DNA of 64,000 nt from CAYWMP01 sp964459445 (lineage in GTDB: Bacteria; Desulfobacterota; DSM-4660; Desulfatiglandales; HGW-15): NCBI GenBank assembly GCA_964459445.1, contig CAYWMP010000001.1, positions 1 to 64,000 of the forward strand, written 5' to 3'. The position numbers were made by a program, and so were the translations under genes. Below are positions 43,878-53,078 of the stretch, piece by piece (position 1 is the stretch's first letter; every line of letters starts with the position of its first letter). Under the pieces are notes generated by a model. That model had not been told where the DNA came from and did not search any database. It was given only the letters and a program-made list of their open reading frames with translations.

Positions 43878-44990
43878 ATGATTGTAGGCGTTCTAAAAGA
43901 GATCAAGGCGGAAGAGAACAGGGTCTCTATGACACCGGCGGGTGTGGAGATCTTCCGGCAAAAGGGCCATACCGTTTTGGTCCAAAGCAGCGCCGGCACA
44001 GGCAGCGGCTTCGAAAACCAAGTTTATGAAAGGGCGGGCGCTGAAATCATAGATTCGGCAAAAGAGATCTTCAACAGATCCGAGATGATCATGCGTGTCA
44101 AGGAACCGCAGCCTGCCGAGTACGATTTAATCCGGGAAGAACAGATCTATTTCTCCTATCTACACCTGGCTGCATCGGAAAAATTGACCTTTGCCCTTGC
44201 TGAAAACAAGTCTGTCAGCATCGCCTATGAGACCATTCAAAAGGCGGACGGTTCCCTCCCTCTACTTACCCCCATGAGTGAAGTGGCAGGCCCCATGGCC
44301 ATTCAAGAAGGCGCCAAATATCTTGAAATGGCCCAGGGAGGCCATGGTGTTTTGCTCGGCGGTGTCCCAGGGGTGGAACCGGCCAACGTGCTTATCATCG
44401 GAGGCGGAGTCGTGGGCATCAATGCCGCCAAAATGGCTTGTGGTTTGGGTGCCAAAGTCTGCGTACTTGATATTAATCTTGACCGTCTTCGGTATCTGAG
44501 CGATGTCATGCCGCGGAATTGCTTTCCCCTCATGTCGAGCCCTGCTGCGATTCGCGATCTCGTCACACGGGCCGATGTCATTGTAGGCGCCGTGCTCATC
44601 CCCGGCAGCAGGACTCCGACCCTCCTATCTAAAGAAATGCTACAGACCATGAAAAGTGGCGCCGTGCTCGTTGATGTATCCATTGATCAGGGTGGGTGCT
44701 TTGAGACCTCGAGGGAAACAACCCATGCCGAGCCCACCTATACCATGGATGGTATCGTGCACTACGCCGTCAGCAACATGCCCGGCGGAGTTCCGAAGAC
44801 ATCCACTCTGGCCCTGACCAATGCGACCCTTCCCTATGCGCTCCAAATCGCCAAGAAGGGATGGAAAAAGGCCATGCAGGATAGCCCGGAGATCAAGATG
44901 GGCGCCAACGTGATCAAAGGCCAAATCACTTGCCATGGGGTTGCCTCTGCCCTCGGCCATGAATGCGTTCTAATTGATAGCCTGTTGTGA
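43878..44990 (+). CDS. ald: Alanine dehydrogenase, second copy
   Basis: 370 residues, tandem paralogue of the preceding gene and colinear with no gaps. Arg15, Lys75 and His96 are kept, but the otherwise invariant EVAGRM reads EVAGPM (Pro139 instead of Arg). It is therefore either a specialised enzyme (other amino acid, or other direction of reaction) or less active. A TTGACA at 43826-43831 lies upstream but the matching -10 is poor. Confidence 0.94.
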   Translation: MIVGVLKEIKAEENRVSMTPAGVEIFRQKGHTVLVQSSAGTGSGFENQVYERAGAEIIDSAKEIFNRSEMIMRVKEPQPAEYDLIREEQIYFSYLHLAASEKLTFALAENKSVSIAYETIQKADGSLPLLTPMSEVAGPMAIQEGAKYLEMAQGGHGVLLGGVPGVEPANVLIIGGGVVGINAAKMACGLGAKVCVLDINLDRLRYLSDVMPRNCFPLMSSPAAIRDLVTRADVIVGAVLIPGSRTPTLLSKEMLQTMKSGAVLVDVSIDQGGCFETSRETTHAEPTYTMDGIVHYAVSNMPGGVPKTSTLALTNATLPYALQIAKKGWKKAMQDSPEIKMGANVIKGQITCHGVASALGHECVLIDSLL

Positions 44991-45105
44991 TGCCTTGAGC
45001 CTACTCCCTCTTTTTCCTACACAAAGCCTTCTTTTCTCAACCGCGGCCAACACATTATCTGAAATGAACACATCATAAATACTTGTGAGGTCCGATAATA
45101 GCGAA

Positions 45106-45282
45106 ATGGAACAAAAGAACACTGATTCCAAAAAGCCTAATCCCGAAAGACTCGAGGCCTTGAGAAATCTCCCGAAAGAGACCATGCAATCTCTTACCAA
45201 GGAAGATATCCACGCCTTTCTCCATGAGGATGAGTGGCCCGAATCACTCCGGGAAAAGCTCAAAGATTATATTGTAGGTTGA
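45106..45282 (+). CDS. Small protein of unknown function
   Basis: 58 residues from ATG 45106 (a GTG at 45085 adds seven). The sequence is highly charged, has no membrane segment, and ends in LTKEDIHAFLHEDEWPESLREKLKDYIVG, which reads like a folded helical domain rather than random sequence. Codon use matches its neighbours. Similar short acidic proteins seem to occur in Desulfobacterota, but I cannot name a family. No good ribosome-binding site precedes either start. Confidence 0.5.
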   Translation: MEQKNTDSKKPNPERLEALRNLPKETMQSLTKEDIHAFLHEDEWPESLREKLKDYIVG

Positions 45283-45427
45283 TCCCGGGTCACGAGATTA
45301 AATTCCAACTCCACCCTACCCTCACCTTCAAATGTTTGTTAGATATGAGGCCATTATTTTGGCGCCATTTAGAGGCCTTCATTACGCCACGAGTTCTATC
45401 GGCGGTCGCTGATTCGTTACGAAAATC

Positions 45428-46285
45428 TTAATGGGCCTTCTGTTTCATACTTGCTGCAACCGTCGTTCCTATGATCACAGCCCCTCCAGCGACCATTCTG
45501 ATCGAGGGCACCTCGCCAAGTAGAAAGAGTGCTAGCAATATGCCGTAAACAGGTTCTAGGCCTGCGATGATGCTCGCCACTTGGGCACGGACCCTTGCCA
45601 GTCCCTTTATAAAAAGGGCATGGGCACAGGCCGTACAAAAAACCCCCAATAGGATCAAATGCATAAGTTCATGGGCATTAGGCATCGATGCATTTGCTGA
45701 AGCAACAGGTATGAGGATCAGGGCTGCAAACCCGTTTTGATAAAAGGCGATGGAGAGGGAAGAATAGGCCTTCACGTACTTCCTGTTGAGCAAAGACAGC
45801 AGGGCAAAGGTAAAACCCGAAACTGTTCCCCAGATGGCCCCTTGGGTCATTTGATTGCCCATATCAAAGGAGGGGATGACCAGAGTGAGGCCCAGAAAAA
45901 CGAGAAAGGCAAAGAAGATGTCCTTGGGATAGAGCCGCTCTTCGAAAAAGGGAGGCTCCATGAATGTCACGAACATGGGGAAGGTCGAAACGGTCAAGAG
46001 TCCTATGGCGACTGTGGATATCTGAATAGAATAGAAAAAGGTCGTCCAGTGCACTGACAGGATAAGACCCAATAAAACAAAGACCAAACAATCCTTTTTG
46101 GAATGGAATCTAAAAGCCCTATCGCTAAGGAGGATTACGAGGGCGAGGGTGATTGCCGCGATAAAAGTTCGGCCCAGCACGATGGAGAAGGGCGAAAGGG
46201 AGAGAAATTTCCCGAAAAGGCCCGAAAAACCGAACAGCAGAACAGCAACATGAATCTCGAGCAGTCCGTAGGTGTGTTTCTTCAT
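45428..46285 (-). CDS. EamA-family (DMT) transporter
   Basis: 285 residues, about ten membrane helices in two EamA repeats (residues ~5-140 and ~150-280). Typical stretches are LLFGFSGLFGKFLSLSPFSIV, HWTTFFYSIQISTVAIGLL and GLEPVYGILLALFLLGEVPSIRMVAGGAVIIGTTV. Likely an inner-membrane exporter of metabolites or amino acids; its substrate cannot be predicted. It is convergent with the small gene and divergent from the secreted protein gene. Confidence 0.92.
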   Translation of the reverse strand: MKKHTYGLLEIHVAVLLFGFSGLFGKFLSLSPFSIVLGRTFIAAITLALVILLSDRAFRFHSKKDCLVFVLLGLILSVHWTTFFYSIQISTVAIGLLTVSTFPMFVTFMEPPFFEERLYPKDIFFAFLVFLGLTLVIPSFDMGNQMTQGAIWGTVSGFTFALLSLLNRKYVKAYSSLSIAFYQNGFAALILIPVASANASMPNAHELMHLILLGVFCTACAHALFIKGLARVRAQVASIIAGLEPVYGILLALFLLGEVPSIRMVAGGAVIIGTTVAASMKQKAH

Positions 46286-46512
46286 CCGCCTCTGAGGTGT
46301 AGAATCAAGAGCTTTACAAACGGTTTACCGATGATTTAACTTATTCTAGTTGAGAACTCTCATCGTGGCTTAATGATCACGTGAACCGCCGCTGAAGCCG
46401 CATCGTTGAAACGCGATTCGATAAAATTCGGGGTGCGTTCTTGGGAAGGGGACACCACCTGAAAAATTGGAAAGCCCTATTTGAGAATTCCACGAATCGA
46501 GGGGAGATCAAA

Positions 46513-47127
46513 ATGTTGATTCGAAAAGACCTCCGTCTTCTGCTGATCCTCACTTTCATTGCTGCGACATTTGATCTAATGATTGCAGGGTTTTCATTCT
46601 CTCAACCGACTCAATCTACAACCAGAGTCCCTTCAGGTCAAGAGACGCCCGCGGACACTTGGAAGGCATTTCAAGAAAGGTCCCCATTTCCTTACAAATC
46701 ACCGTTGCCGCCTTCCACTTCCACGTCAATTGATGGGATCTACATTAAACAGGAACCATTCGTGGGAGAGCATGTACCTTGCAGGCGATGTCCTGACTGG
46801 CTCTACGAAGGCGGCCTCTGGAAGATAAGATTTGATCGAGGGATTTACCGGGTGTTTTATGCTGAGCTGGGGTGGCGGTCTCTCGGCTCCTATACGGTGT
46901 CAGAAGATCGGTTGTTTCTCTTCAACGACCCGCATTGCATCGATGATATAGGCGTTTATAAATGGAAACTGGAAAAAGGAATACTGACCTTTCAGGTAAT
47001 TGACGATCTCTGTGCCATAAAGCTTCGCGGGAAAAACCTGACACACCTTCCATGGATTAGCTGTCAACCGCCGAATGCTGAAGCGGCAGTTACGAATCAT
47101 TGGAAAAGGCCGAAAGGGTGTGAATAG
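46513..47127 (+). CDS. Secreted protein of unknown function
   Basis: 204 residues from ATG 46513, with GGGGAG eight bases upstream; an in-frame frame reaches back to 46441 but would bury the signal peptide. Hydrophobic N-terminus LRLLLILTFIAATFDLMIAG suggests export. The mature part has paired cysteines (HVPCRRCPDW, DPHCIDD, DDLCAI, ISCQPP) and repeated short beta-type segments around WKIRFDRGIYRVFYAELGWRSLGSYTVSEDRLFLF, reminiscent of small lipocalin- or META-like beta folds. No known family is evident. Confidence 0.65.
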   Translation: MLIRKDLRLLLILTFIAATFDLMIAGFSFSQPTQSTTRVPSGQETPADTWKAFQERSPFPYKSPLPPSTSTSIDGIYIKQEPFVGEHVPCRRCPDWLYEGGLWKIRFDRGIYRVFYAELGWRSLGSYTVSEDRLFLFNDPHCIDDIGVYKWKLEKGILTFQVIDDLCAIKLRGKNLTHLPWISCQPPNAEAAVTNHWKRPKGCE

Positions 47128-47188
47128 CCTTAATCGCCGGCTAACCTCCCATGGCAGCTGACCTCGATCAGCAACCTCGTTTCATTAT

Positions 47189-49240
47189 TTAAAAATCCTC
47201 AAAGTCTTCTTGCTCGAATGGAATGATTTCTTCAGGTGTCATTTCCTTTGTACTGGAGGTATAGCTATTCTTGCCCTTCTTCTCCTTTTTTTTACTCGGA
47301 GCTACTTTAAAGGCCGCAGGTTCTACAGAATGTGGATGAGTTGTTCCGTCTTCCGAGTTCTTTTTTGCGTTTCCCCCAACCATCGCGGTCAAATCCTTTA
47401 CGACACCTTTCATTTGTTTCGCTTGGGCATTCATATCCTCGGAAGCGGCCGCTGATTCTTCCGCATTGGCTGCTGTTTGTTGAATCACCTTGTCCATCTC
47501 AGATACTGCCTTGTTTACCTGCTCAATCCCTTGGGCCTGTTCATTAGAAGCTTCAGCGATCTCTTCCACTATATCACCGGCACTTCCGGCTCGTTGGGCG
47601 ACTATGTTGAATGACCCATTGGTATCCGTTACCAACCCCAAGCTGTCATTAATCTTCATAACAGTGCCTTCAATAAGGTTCGCCGTATTTTTGGCTGCAT
47701 CCGCCGCCCTCATTGCCAGGTTTCTTACCTCATCGGCAACCACTGCAAACCCTGCTCCAGTCTCACCGGCCCTTGCGGCCTCCACAGCTGCGTTCAGTGC
47801 CAGAAGGTTGGTTTGAAATGCAATCTCATCAATCGTCTTGATAATCTTGAAGGTGTCTTCACTTGATGTTGAGATCTCGTCCATTGAAGTAGTTAATTTG
47901 GACATTGAATCATTGGCTTCGGCAAACACTTGGTTGACTTCTTTCATGTGACTGTTTGCCTGGCTGGCATTGTCCGCATTTCGTTTGGTCATGGACGACA
48001 TCTCTTCCAGGGAGGAAGACGTCTCTTCAATGCTTGCCGCCTGTTCAGATGCCCCTTCTGCCAAAGATTGGCTGGCCGATGACACCTGCCCTGAAGCCGT
48101 TGAAACCAAGTGAGTGGATTCTCCCAAAATTTTGATAATTCTATGGATTGGTTTGGTCAAGGAGATGGAAAAAACAATCACAAAGGGGAGGATGAGAAGG
48201 AGACACCCCCCGAACACCATGCCCAAGAGTTGGATCATCTGTAGTGTATTGTCTCTAACAATCGCTTTTGAGTGGAGAGCGGAAATCGCCCCAGCATATC
48301 CGGAGGCATTGTAAATGGGAAAAATTCCCTGAAAAAAATTGCCCTCTTTCAGGCCGATTTCGTTAAGAGATATTGCCTGTCGCGCCAGTTCTACTTGCGC
48401 CTTTTCCTTTTTGTCAAGATCCATAATCAGCTCTTTATATTCGCCTATATCACCAAATACGAGACCGCTCTTTCCAAAGAGGTTTATTTTCATTTTTGTG
48501 AGTCTGGATATCCGATTGACGAAGTCCTTGCCCAGCTTTTGAACGGCTACAACAAATCCGAATTGGATTTTTTCCACCTTACGGATCTCTGAATTAAATG
48601 AATCTGCAAAGATGGGTATGTGGGAAACCAGCATCAATGATTCATCGACATTATGGAAGAAAACCGATTCACTGGTCGGTATGTCTTGACCGAATCTCAA
48701 AGTAATGTCTCCATCCGGTAGGGAATCAGTTGTTTTCCACGAATCTCGGTTTATGACTTCCCCCGCTTTCACTGATGCGAACACACAAGTTAGGCTGGGA
48801 GCGAGGTGGGTAAAACCGATGATGTAGGTATTCTCGTTTTTTTGAAGAGAAATGGATTTGAGATCGCCTTCGATATCATATACGGCCATCTTCAGTAAGC
48901 TCCCCGTTCGAGCCACTTGAGAGACATCTCTTGTCACGTCAGTGTAGGAGTTTTTAACCCAATTCAGATTCGGATCTTTCTTGGATTCAAAAAGCATTTT
49001 AATCCTTGATCCCATTTTTTCCATTGTGGCCAATTGACGGGCAGCGGAGAGAAGCTTTTCCTGTCTTCCGGTTAAATCATCCCGAACAATATTCAGTGAG
49101 TTCTCAAGGAGGTTATTAGCCGCTTTCCGATTCTGCTTATTAATTAATGCGGCCACGGAAACAATGGAAACAACCATAACCAGGATAACAATCGTGAGCG
49201 CTCCTAAGATAAGCTTATTCTTTAGTTTCATCTTCTTCAT
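47189..49240 (-). CDS. Methyl-accepting chemotaxis protein with periplasmic sensor
   Basis: 683 residues. First membrane helix at about residues 9-31, second near 335-360; the ~300 residues between them are a periplasmic Cache-like sensing region. After the second helix comes a short HAMP-like stretch and the long cytoplasmic signalling helix, with the conserved hairpin DEIAFQTNLLALNAAVEAARAGE at its tip. A Lys-rich linker and an acidic C-terminus (EQEDFEDF) follow, possibly a tether. It signals to CheA/CheW, which are not in this window. The ligand is unknown. Confidence 0.94.
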   Translation of the reverse strand: MKKMKLKNKLILGALTIVILVMVVSIVSVAALINKQNRKAANNLLENSLNIVRDDLTGRQEKLLSAARQLATMEKMGSRIKMLFESKKDPNLNWVKNSYTDVTRDVSQVARTGSLLKMAVYDIEGDLKSISLQKNENTYIIGFTHLAPSLTCVFASVKAGEVINRDSWKTTDSLPDGDITLRFGQDIPTSESVFFHNVDESLMLVSHIPIFADSFNSEIRKVEKIQFGFVVAVQKLGKDFVNRISRLTKMKINLFGKSGLVFGDIGEYKELIMDLDKKEKAQVELARQAISLNEIGLKEGNFFQGIFPIYNASGYAGAISALHSKAIVRDNTLQMIQLLGMVFGGCLLLILPFVIVFSISLTKPIHRIIKILGESTHLVSTASGQVSSASQSLAEGASEQAASIEETSSSLEEMSSMTKRNADNASQANSHMKEVNQVFAEANDSMSKLTTSMDEISTSSEDTFKIIKTIDEIAFQTNLLALNAAVEAARAGETGAGFAVVADEVRNLAMRAADAAKNTANLIEGTVMKINDSLGLVTDTNGSFNIVAQRAGSAGDIVEEIAEASNEQAQGIEQVNKAVSEMDKVIQQTAANAEESAAASEDMNAQAKQMKGVVKDLTAMVGGNAKKNSEDGTTHPHSVEPAAFKVAPSKKKEKKGKNSYTSSTKEMTPEEIIPFEQEDFEDF

Positions 49241-49711
49241 GGCATTCCTCTTCTAGAAATAGGTGTTTTCGATAGGCAATTTTCGGTTGCGTCTCTTCGG
49301 TTCTCACGTCGAAGCTCGGGCTGAAGCAAGGTGCTCCTAATGATGCCTTCTCACTTATTTTCATGAACTGTGCCAATCGCCTTCTGGCAAAACCTGTGCA
49401 AATATGTCTTTCAAATTTGGAAGAAAAACCTGAATTTTTAATTAGTTAGATGGGAAGCTCGAATGATTTTCTGCAAGGGAAGAATTTTAAAAATCACAGC
49501 AGGATTGTCAAATTATTGACATTTTTCTGTCATGAAACGGAATCGCCATTTTTGTGGGATTTGAGACGGATGTAGGACAGGGCCTGAAATTTTCAAATGC
49601 CTAGGCACGATTCCAGTATCGGTCACTAATAACGCAGTCCTATTGGATTGAGTGGGCGGAAAGAGATGGGGTCCGATCCGGCCAGAGAAAACATGTGAAT
49701 CCGGAAAAGAA
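49241..49711. other. Spacer between the chemotaxis receptor gene and the liv terminator
   Basis: No credible gene. On the minus strand TTGACA (49511-49506) and TAAAAT (49489-49484) with a 16-bp spacer form a candidate promoter for the receptor, giving a ~240-nt leader. The overlapping TGTCAAATTATTGACA is a perfect 6-bp inverted repeat and might be an operator. Confidence 0.4.
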
Positions 49712-49752
49712 AAAGGCTCAAGTCCGTTTCCCAGATTCGGACTTGAGCCTTT
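49704..49752 (-). terminator. Rho-independent terminator of the inner liv operon
   Basis: 15-bp stem AAAGGCTCAAGTCCG/CGGACTTGAGCCTTT (49712-49726 with 49738-49752), 11-nt loop; on the minus strand it is followed by CTTTTTCTTTTCC, a convincing T run. It lies 36 bp after the livF stop at 49789. Confidence 0.85.
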
Positions 49753-49788
49753 AAGAAAGGCCTTGATATTGAAATGAAAGACTTCCTC

Positions 49789-50502
49789 TCAGCTCTCTCC
49801 CATATAGGATTTTCTTACCATCTCGTTCTCCTGCAAGTTTTTAGCGGTGTCGCTGAGCATAACCACGCCAGTTTGGATCACATAGCCTCGGCTGGCCACC
49901 TGCAGGGCCATACGAGCGTTCTGTTCGACCAGGAGGATGGTCGCACCGGAGGCATTCAGTTTCTGGATTGTTTCAAAGATGCTGTCTACCAGTACCGGGG
50001 CCAATCCCATGGAAGGCTCGTCGAGCAAAAGAACCTCGGGATTGGCCATTAACGCCCTCCCCATGGCCAGCATTTGTTGTTCACCACCGCTCAGGGTCCC
50101 TGCCACCTGTCTTCGCCGCTCCTTTAACCTTGGAAACAGGTTGAACACCCTGTCTAGATTCTTTTTTATGAGATCGTTATCTCTGCAGGTGAAGGCGCCC
50201 ATCTCCAGGTTTTCCAAGACCGTTAGCTGACCGAAGATCCGCCGGCCTTCGGGTACCTGGACCATACCCTTCGTCACAATCAAATGGGGGAGCATGTTGG
50301 TAAGGTCTTCTCCATCTAACCAGATCTTTCCCTCACGGGGTCGCAACAGGCCGCTTATGGTCCTAAGGGTACTGCTTTTCCCGGCGCCGTTGGCACCGAT
50401 CAACGTCACGATTTCATTTTTTTCCACGGAAAGGGAAATATCCTTAAGGGCATGGATTTTCCCATAATAGGCATGTACATTTTCGACTTCGAGCATAGCC
50501 AT
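49789..50502 (-). CDS. livF: ABC transporter ATP-binding protein LivF (inner operon)
   Basis: 237 residues: Walker A GANGAGKSS, signature LSGGEQQMLAMGRALMANP, Walker B LLLLDEPSMGLAP. Last gene of the inner livK-H-M-G-F operon. Its paralogue lies at 56526-57251. Confidence 0.95.
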   Translation of the reverse strand: MAMLEVENVHAYYGKIHALKDISLSVEKNEIVTLIGANGAGKSSTLRTISGLLRPREGKIWLDGEDLTNMLPHLIVTKGMVQVPEGRRIFGQLTVLENLEMGAFTCRDNDLIKKNLDRVFNLFPRLKERRRQVAGTLSGGEQQMLAMGRALMANPEVLLLDEPSMGLAPVLVDSIFETIQKLNASGATILLVEQNARMALQVASRGYVIQTGVVMLSDTAKNLQENEMVRKSYMGES

Positions 50503-50558
50503 TCGTCGTTTACCCCATAAACATTATCATCTTCAGTTTAACCTAGGCCACAGATCGA

Positions 50559-51341
50559 TCAATGGGCCTCTGCCGCACTTCCCCGTCCCAGGTAGGCTTC
50601 AATAACAGTGGGATTATTCTTGATTTCTTCCGGTGTGTCTTCGGCGATCTTCTTCCCGTAGTCCAAAACCGTCACGATTTCCGAAATCCCCATCACAACC
50701 CGCATCTGATGCTCTATCAGAAGGATGGTGATCCCCAACTCATCGCGCAGATGCTCGATGAAACTCATCATTTCCTGGGTTTCACTGGGGTTCATTCCCG
50801 CGGTCGGTTCGTCGAGCAACAACAGCTTGGGGCGTGACGCCAGGGCGCGGGCAATTTCCAACCGTCTCTGTTCTCCATAGGGCAGGTTCTTGGCCAAAAA
50901 CCCGCCTTTGTCGTTGAGGTTTATGAATTTCAGAAGTCTGCGTGCTTCCTCGGCGGCTTCCTTTTCTTCTTTCCGGGTACGCGGCAATCCCAATACGATG
51001 CCGAAAAAGCCGGCCTTGAGATGGGTGTGAATGCCAACCAGAATATTCTCCATGGCTGTCAAATTGGGAAAAAGACGGATATTCTGATAGGTTCGAGCGA
51101 CACCCAAATGAACGATTCGGTCCGGGAGCAATCCCACCAGTGAGTGGTCGTTAAATTCTATGGACCCTTCTTCAGCCTTGTAAAACCCGGTAACGCAATT
51201 AAAGATAGTGGTCTTTCCGGCGCCGTTGGGGCCGATGATACTATGAATGCTGTTTTCTTCGATTATTACGTCCAACGCGTCCACCGCGACCAGACCGCCG
51301 AAGCGTTTTGTCAGTTTATTTGCTGTTAGAATAGCAGCCAT
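50559..51341 (-). CDS. livG: ABC transporter ATP-binding protein LivG (inner operon)
   Basis: 260 residues: Walker A GPNGAGKTT, LPYGEQRRLEIARALASRP (LivG-type signature), Walker B LLLLDEPTAGMNP and the LivG C-terminus VIEAYLGRG. Partner of the LivF that follows. Confidence 0.95.
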   Translation of the reverse strand: MAAILTANKLTKRFGGLVAVDALDVIIEENSIHSIIGPNGAGKTTIFNCVTGFYKAEEGSIEFNDHSLVGLLPDRIVHLGVARTYQNIRLFPNLTAMENILVGIHTHLKAGFFGIVLGLPRTRKEEKEAAEEARRLLKFINLNDKGGFLAKNLPYGEQRRLEIARALASRPKLLLLDEPTAGMNPSETQEMMSFIEHLRDELGITILLIEHQMRVVMGISEIVTVLDYGKKIAEDTPEEIKNNPTVIEAYLGRGSAAEAH

Positions 51342-51361
51342 AAAATCTCCTCACTACCGGG

Positions 51362-53047
51362 TTAGTTAGCTGACGAGGGTTCAAACTCCCCTTCGCCCAT
51401 TTCCTCATCGTGTAATTCCATTTTGTGCCTGACCTCCGGCCAGAGTCCTTCGGGTCTGAGAAGCATCATCGCCACCAGGGCGGCCCCATAGACCAGCATC
51501 CGATAATCTGCGAATTCCCTCAGAAGTTCCGGCAGCCCCACCAGGGCGGCGGCGCCGACGATGACACCGGGTATGCTTCCCATGCCGCCGACGATGATCA
51601 GACAGATGATGTTGATGGAGATCAACACGCTGAAGGTATGGGGATAGACCGAACCGAGTTTGCTGACAAATATGGCCCCGCTCAAGGCGGAAAATCCGGC
51701 ACCGGTGGCAAAGGCCAACAGCTTGGTTGCGACGAGATTAATACCCATGGCCTGGGCCACGTCTTCGTCTTCACGCATGGCCATCCAGGCACGGCCCAAC
51801 CGCGAACCTTTCAACCTCAGCGAAATAAAGACCACGAGTATACAACCGGCCATAATGAGGTAATAAATCTGCTGGGGTCCTGCAAACTCATAACCGAGGA
51901 TGGTGGCCTTGGGTATCTCGCCTGCACCCTGGGCCCCTCCCAGCCAGGGGCGTAAAAAGTCTGAAAGGACAAGAATCCGGATGATCTCACCAAATCCCAA
52001 AGTAGCGATGGCCAGATAATCTCCCCGCATCTTCAGAACCGGAATACCGAGAATTACGCCTGAGAAAATGCCGAGAATAACGGCAAAGGGAAGCGCCTGC
52101 CAGAAGGTGAGACTGAAAAATCCTAACTCAGGGGAGGTCAGGATGGCGGTCACATAGGCGCCGATGGCAAAGAAGGCCACATACCCGAGATCGAGCATAC
52201 CCGCATATCCGACAACGATATTGAGCCCGAGTCCCAAGAGAACATAAAGTCCCACAATGGTGAGCACTTCACTGAGAAAAAGGCCTAGAACATGCGGGAG
52301 GATGATTAAAATAAATGCCAAAACCAAAAAGCTGCCGATCTTAATGCCTTTTTGCGTCCCGCCGCCAAGGTGGGAAAAACCCGTTTTGAGATCCTCTCTC
52401 TTTAAGCCCCAGGCCGTAATACTGCCAGCAATCAATAATGCAATTGCAATAGAACCGACTACAGTGAGTCCGTTGCCTGTAAAGAGCCAATCGCTGATGA
52501 CGCCCATCGGTCCCCAGGCAGACAAAACCGGTCGCAAGAGATCCTGTAAAACCCCGGCGATAGCCACGCTTGAAAAGGAAAAAATCACCACCCGTCGGGC
52601 CAGTTTGGGCAAATAATAGAGCACGGCCGCGAATATTCCACATAGTGCCCCGATCAGGAGAATAATAAGGATGCCCCCAGCCCCCTTGTGTCCGAAGGTC
52701 AGCAATTTGTAAAGCATTGGGGAGGCGTTGACGAGCACCGATCGCAGATTGATCAGGTTCCCCACGATAACCAGGAAGGCCAGAAATCCCGATGTAACCA
52801 GACTGCAGATGACGGCGTTGAGACAACGTGTTACCGGCTCTCCGCGGATGGTGCGCTTTGCTGCGACGTATCCCATCATCACCACCATGATCAGCAGCAG
52901 TGTGTGCCCCATGGTCACGACCTCGGCAATAATGTCGCGCTTGTTAAAGGCTTCCACCATCCCGACCAGCGCAGTGATCAGCACGGTAACACCACCGATG
53001 ATGCCGGTCTTTACCCCATGATCCCATAATGAGCGTGAGTGTATCAT
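51362..53047 (-). CDS. livM: ABC transporter permease LivM with a long N-terminal membrane extension
   Basis: 561 residues, against about 330 for the neighbouring LivM. The last ~330 residues are a normal LivM (NIVVGYAGMLDLGYVAFFAIGAYVTAIL and IIVGGMGSIPGVIVGAAALVGLPE). The first ~230 are an extra membrane region with about six hydrophobic segments (for example TLLLIMVVMMGYVAA, ILIILLIGALCGIFAAVLYYL). The extension is continuous and in frame. Its purpose is unknown. Confidence 0.92.
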   Translation of the reverse strand: MIHSRSLWDHGVKTGIIGGVTVLITALVGMVEAFNKRDIIAEVVTMGHTLLLIMVVMMGYVAAKRTIRGEPVTRCLNAVICSLVTSGFLAFLVIVGNLINLRSVLVNASPMLYKLLTFGHKGAGGILIILLIGALCGIFAAVLYYLPKLARRVVIFSFSSVAIAGVLQDLLRPVLSAWGPMGVISDWLFTGNGLTVVGSIAIALLIAGSITAWGLKREDLKTGFSHLGGGTQKGIKIGSFLVLAFILIILPHVLGLFLSEVLTIVGLYVLLGLGLNIVVGYAGMLDLGYVAFFAIGAYVTAILTSPELGFFSLTFWQALPFAVILGIFSGVILGIPVLKMRGDYLAIATLGFGEIIRILVLSDFLRPWLGGAQGAGEIPKATILGYEFAGPQQIYYLIMAGCILVVFISLRLKGSRLGRAWMAMREDEDVAQAMGINLVATKLLAFATGAGFSALSGAIFVSKLGSVYPHTFSVLISINIICLIIVGGMGSIPGVIVGAAALVGLPELLREFADYRMLVYGAALVAMMLLRPEGLWPEVRHKMELHDEEMGEGEFEPSSAN

Positions 53048-53078
53048 ACCCTGTCTATTTCCTTTTCTTTACTGACTG

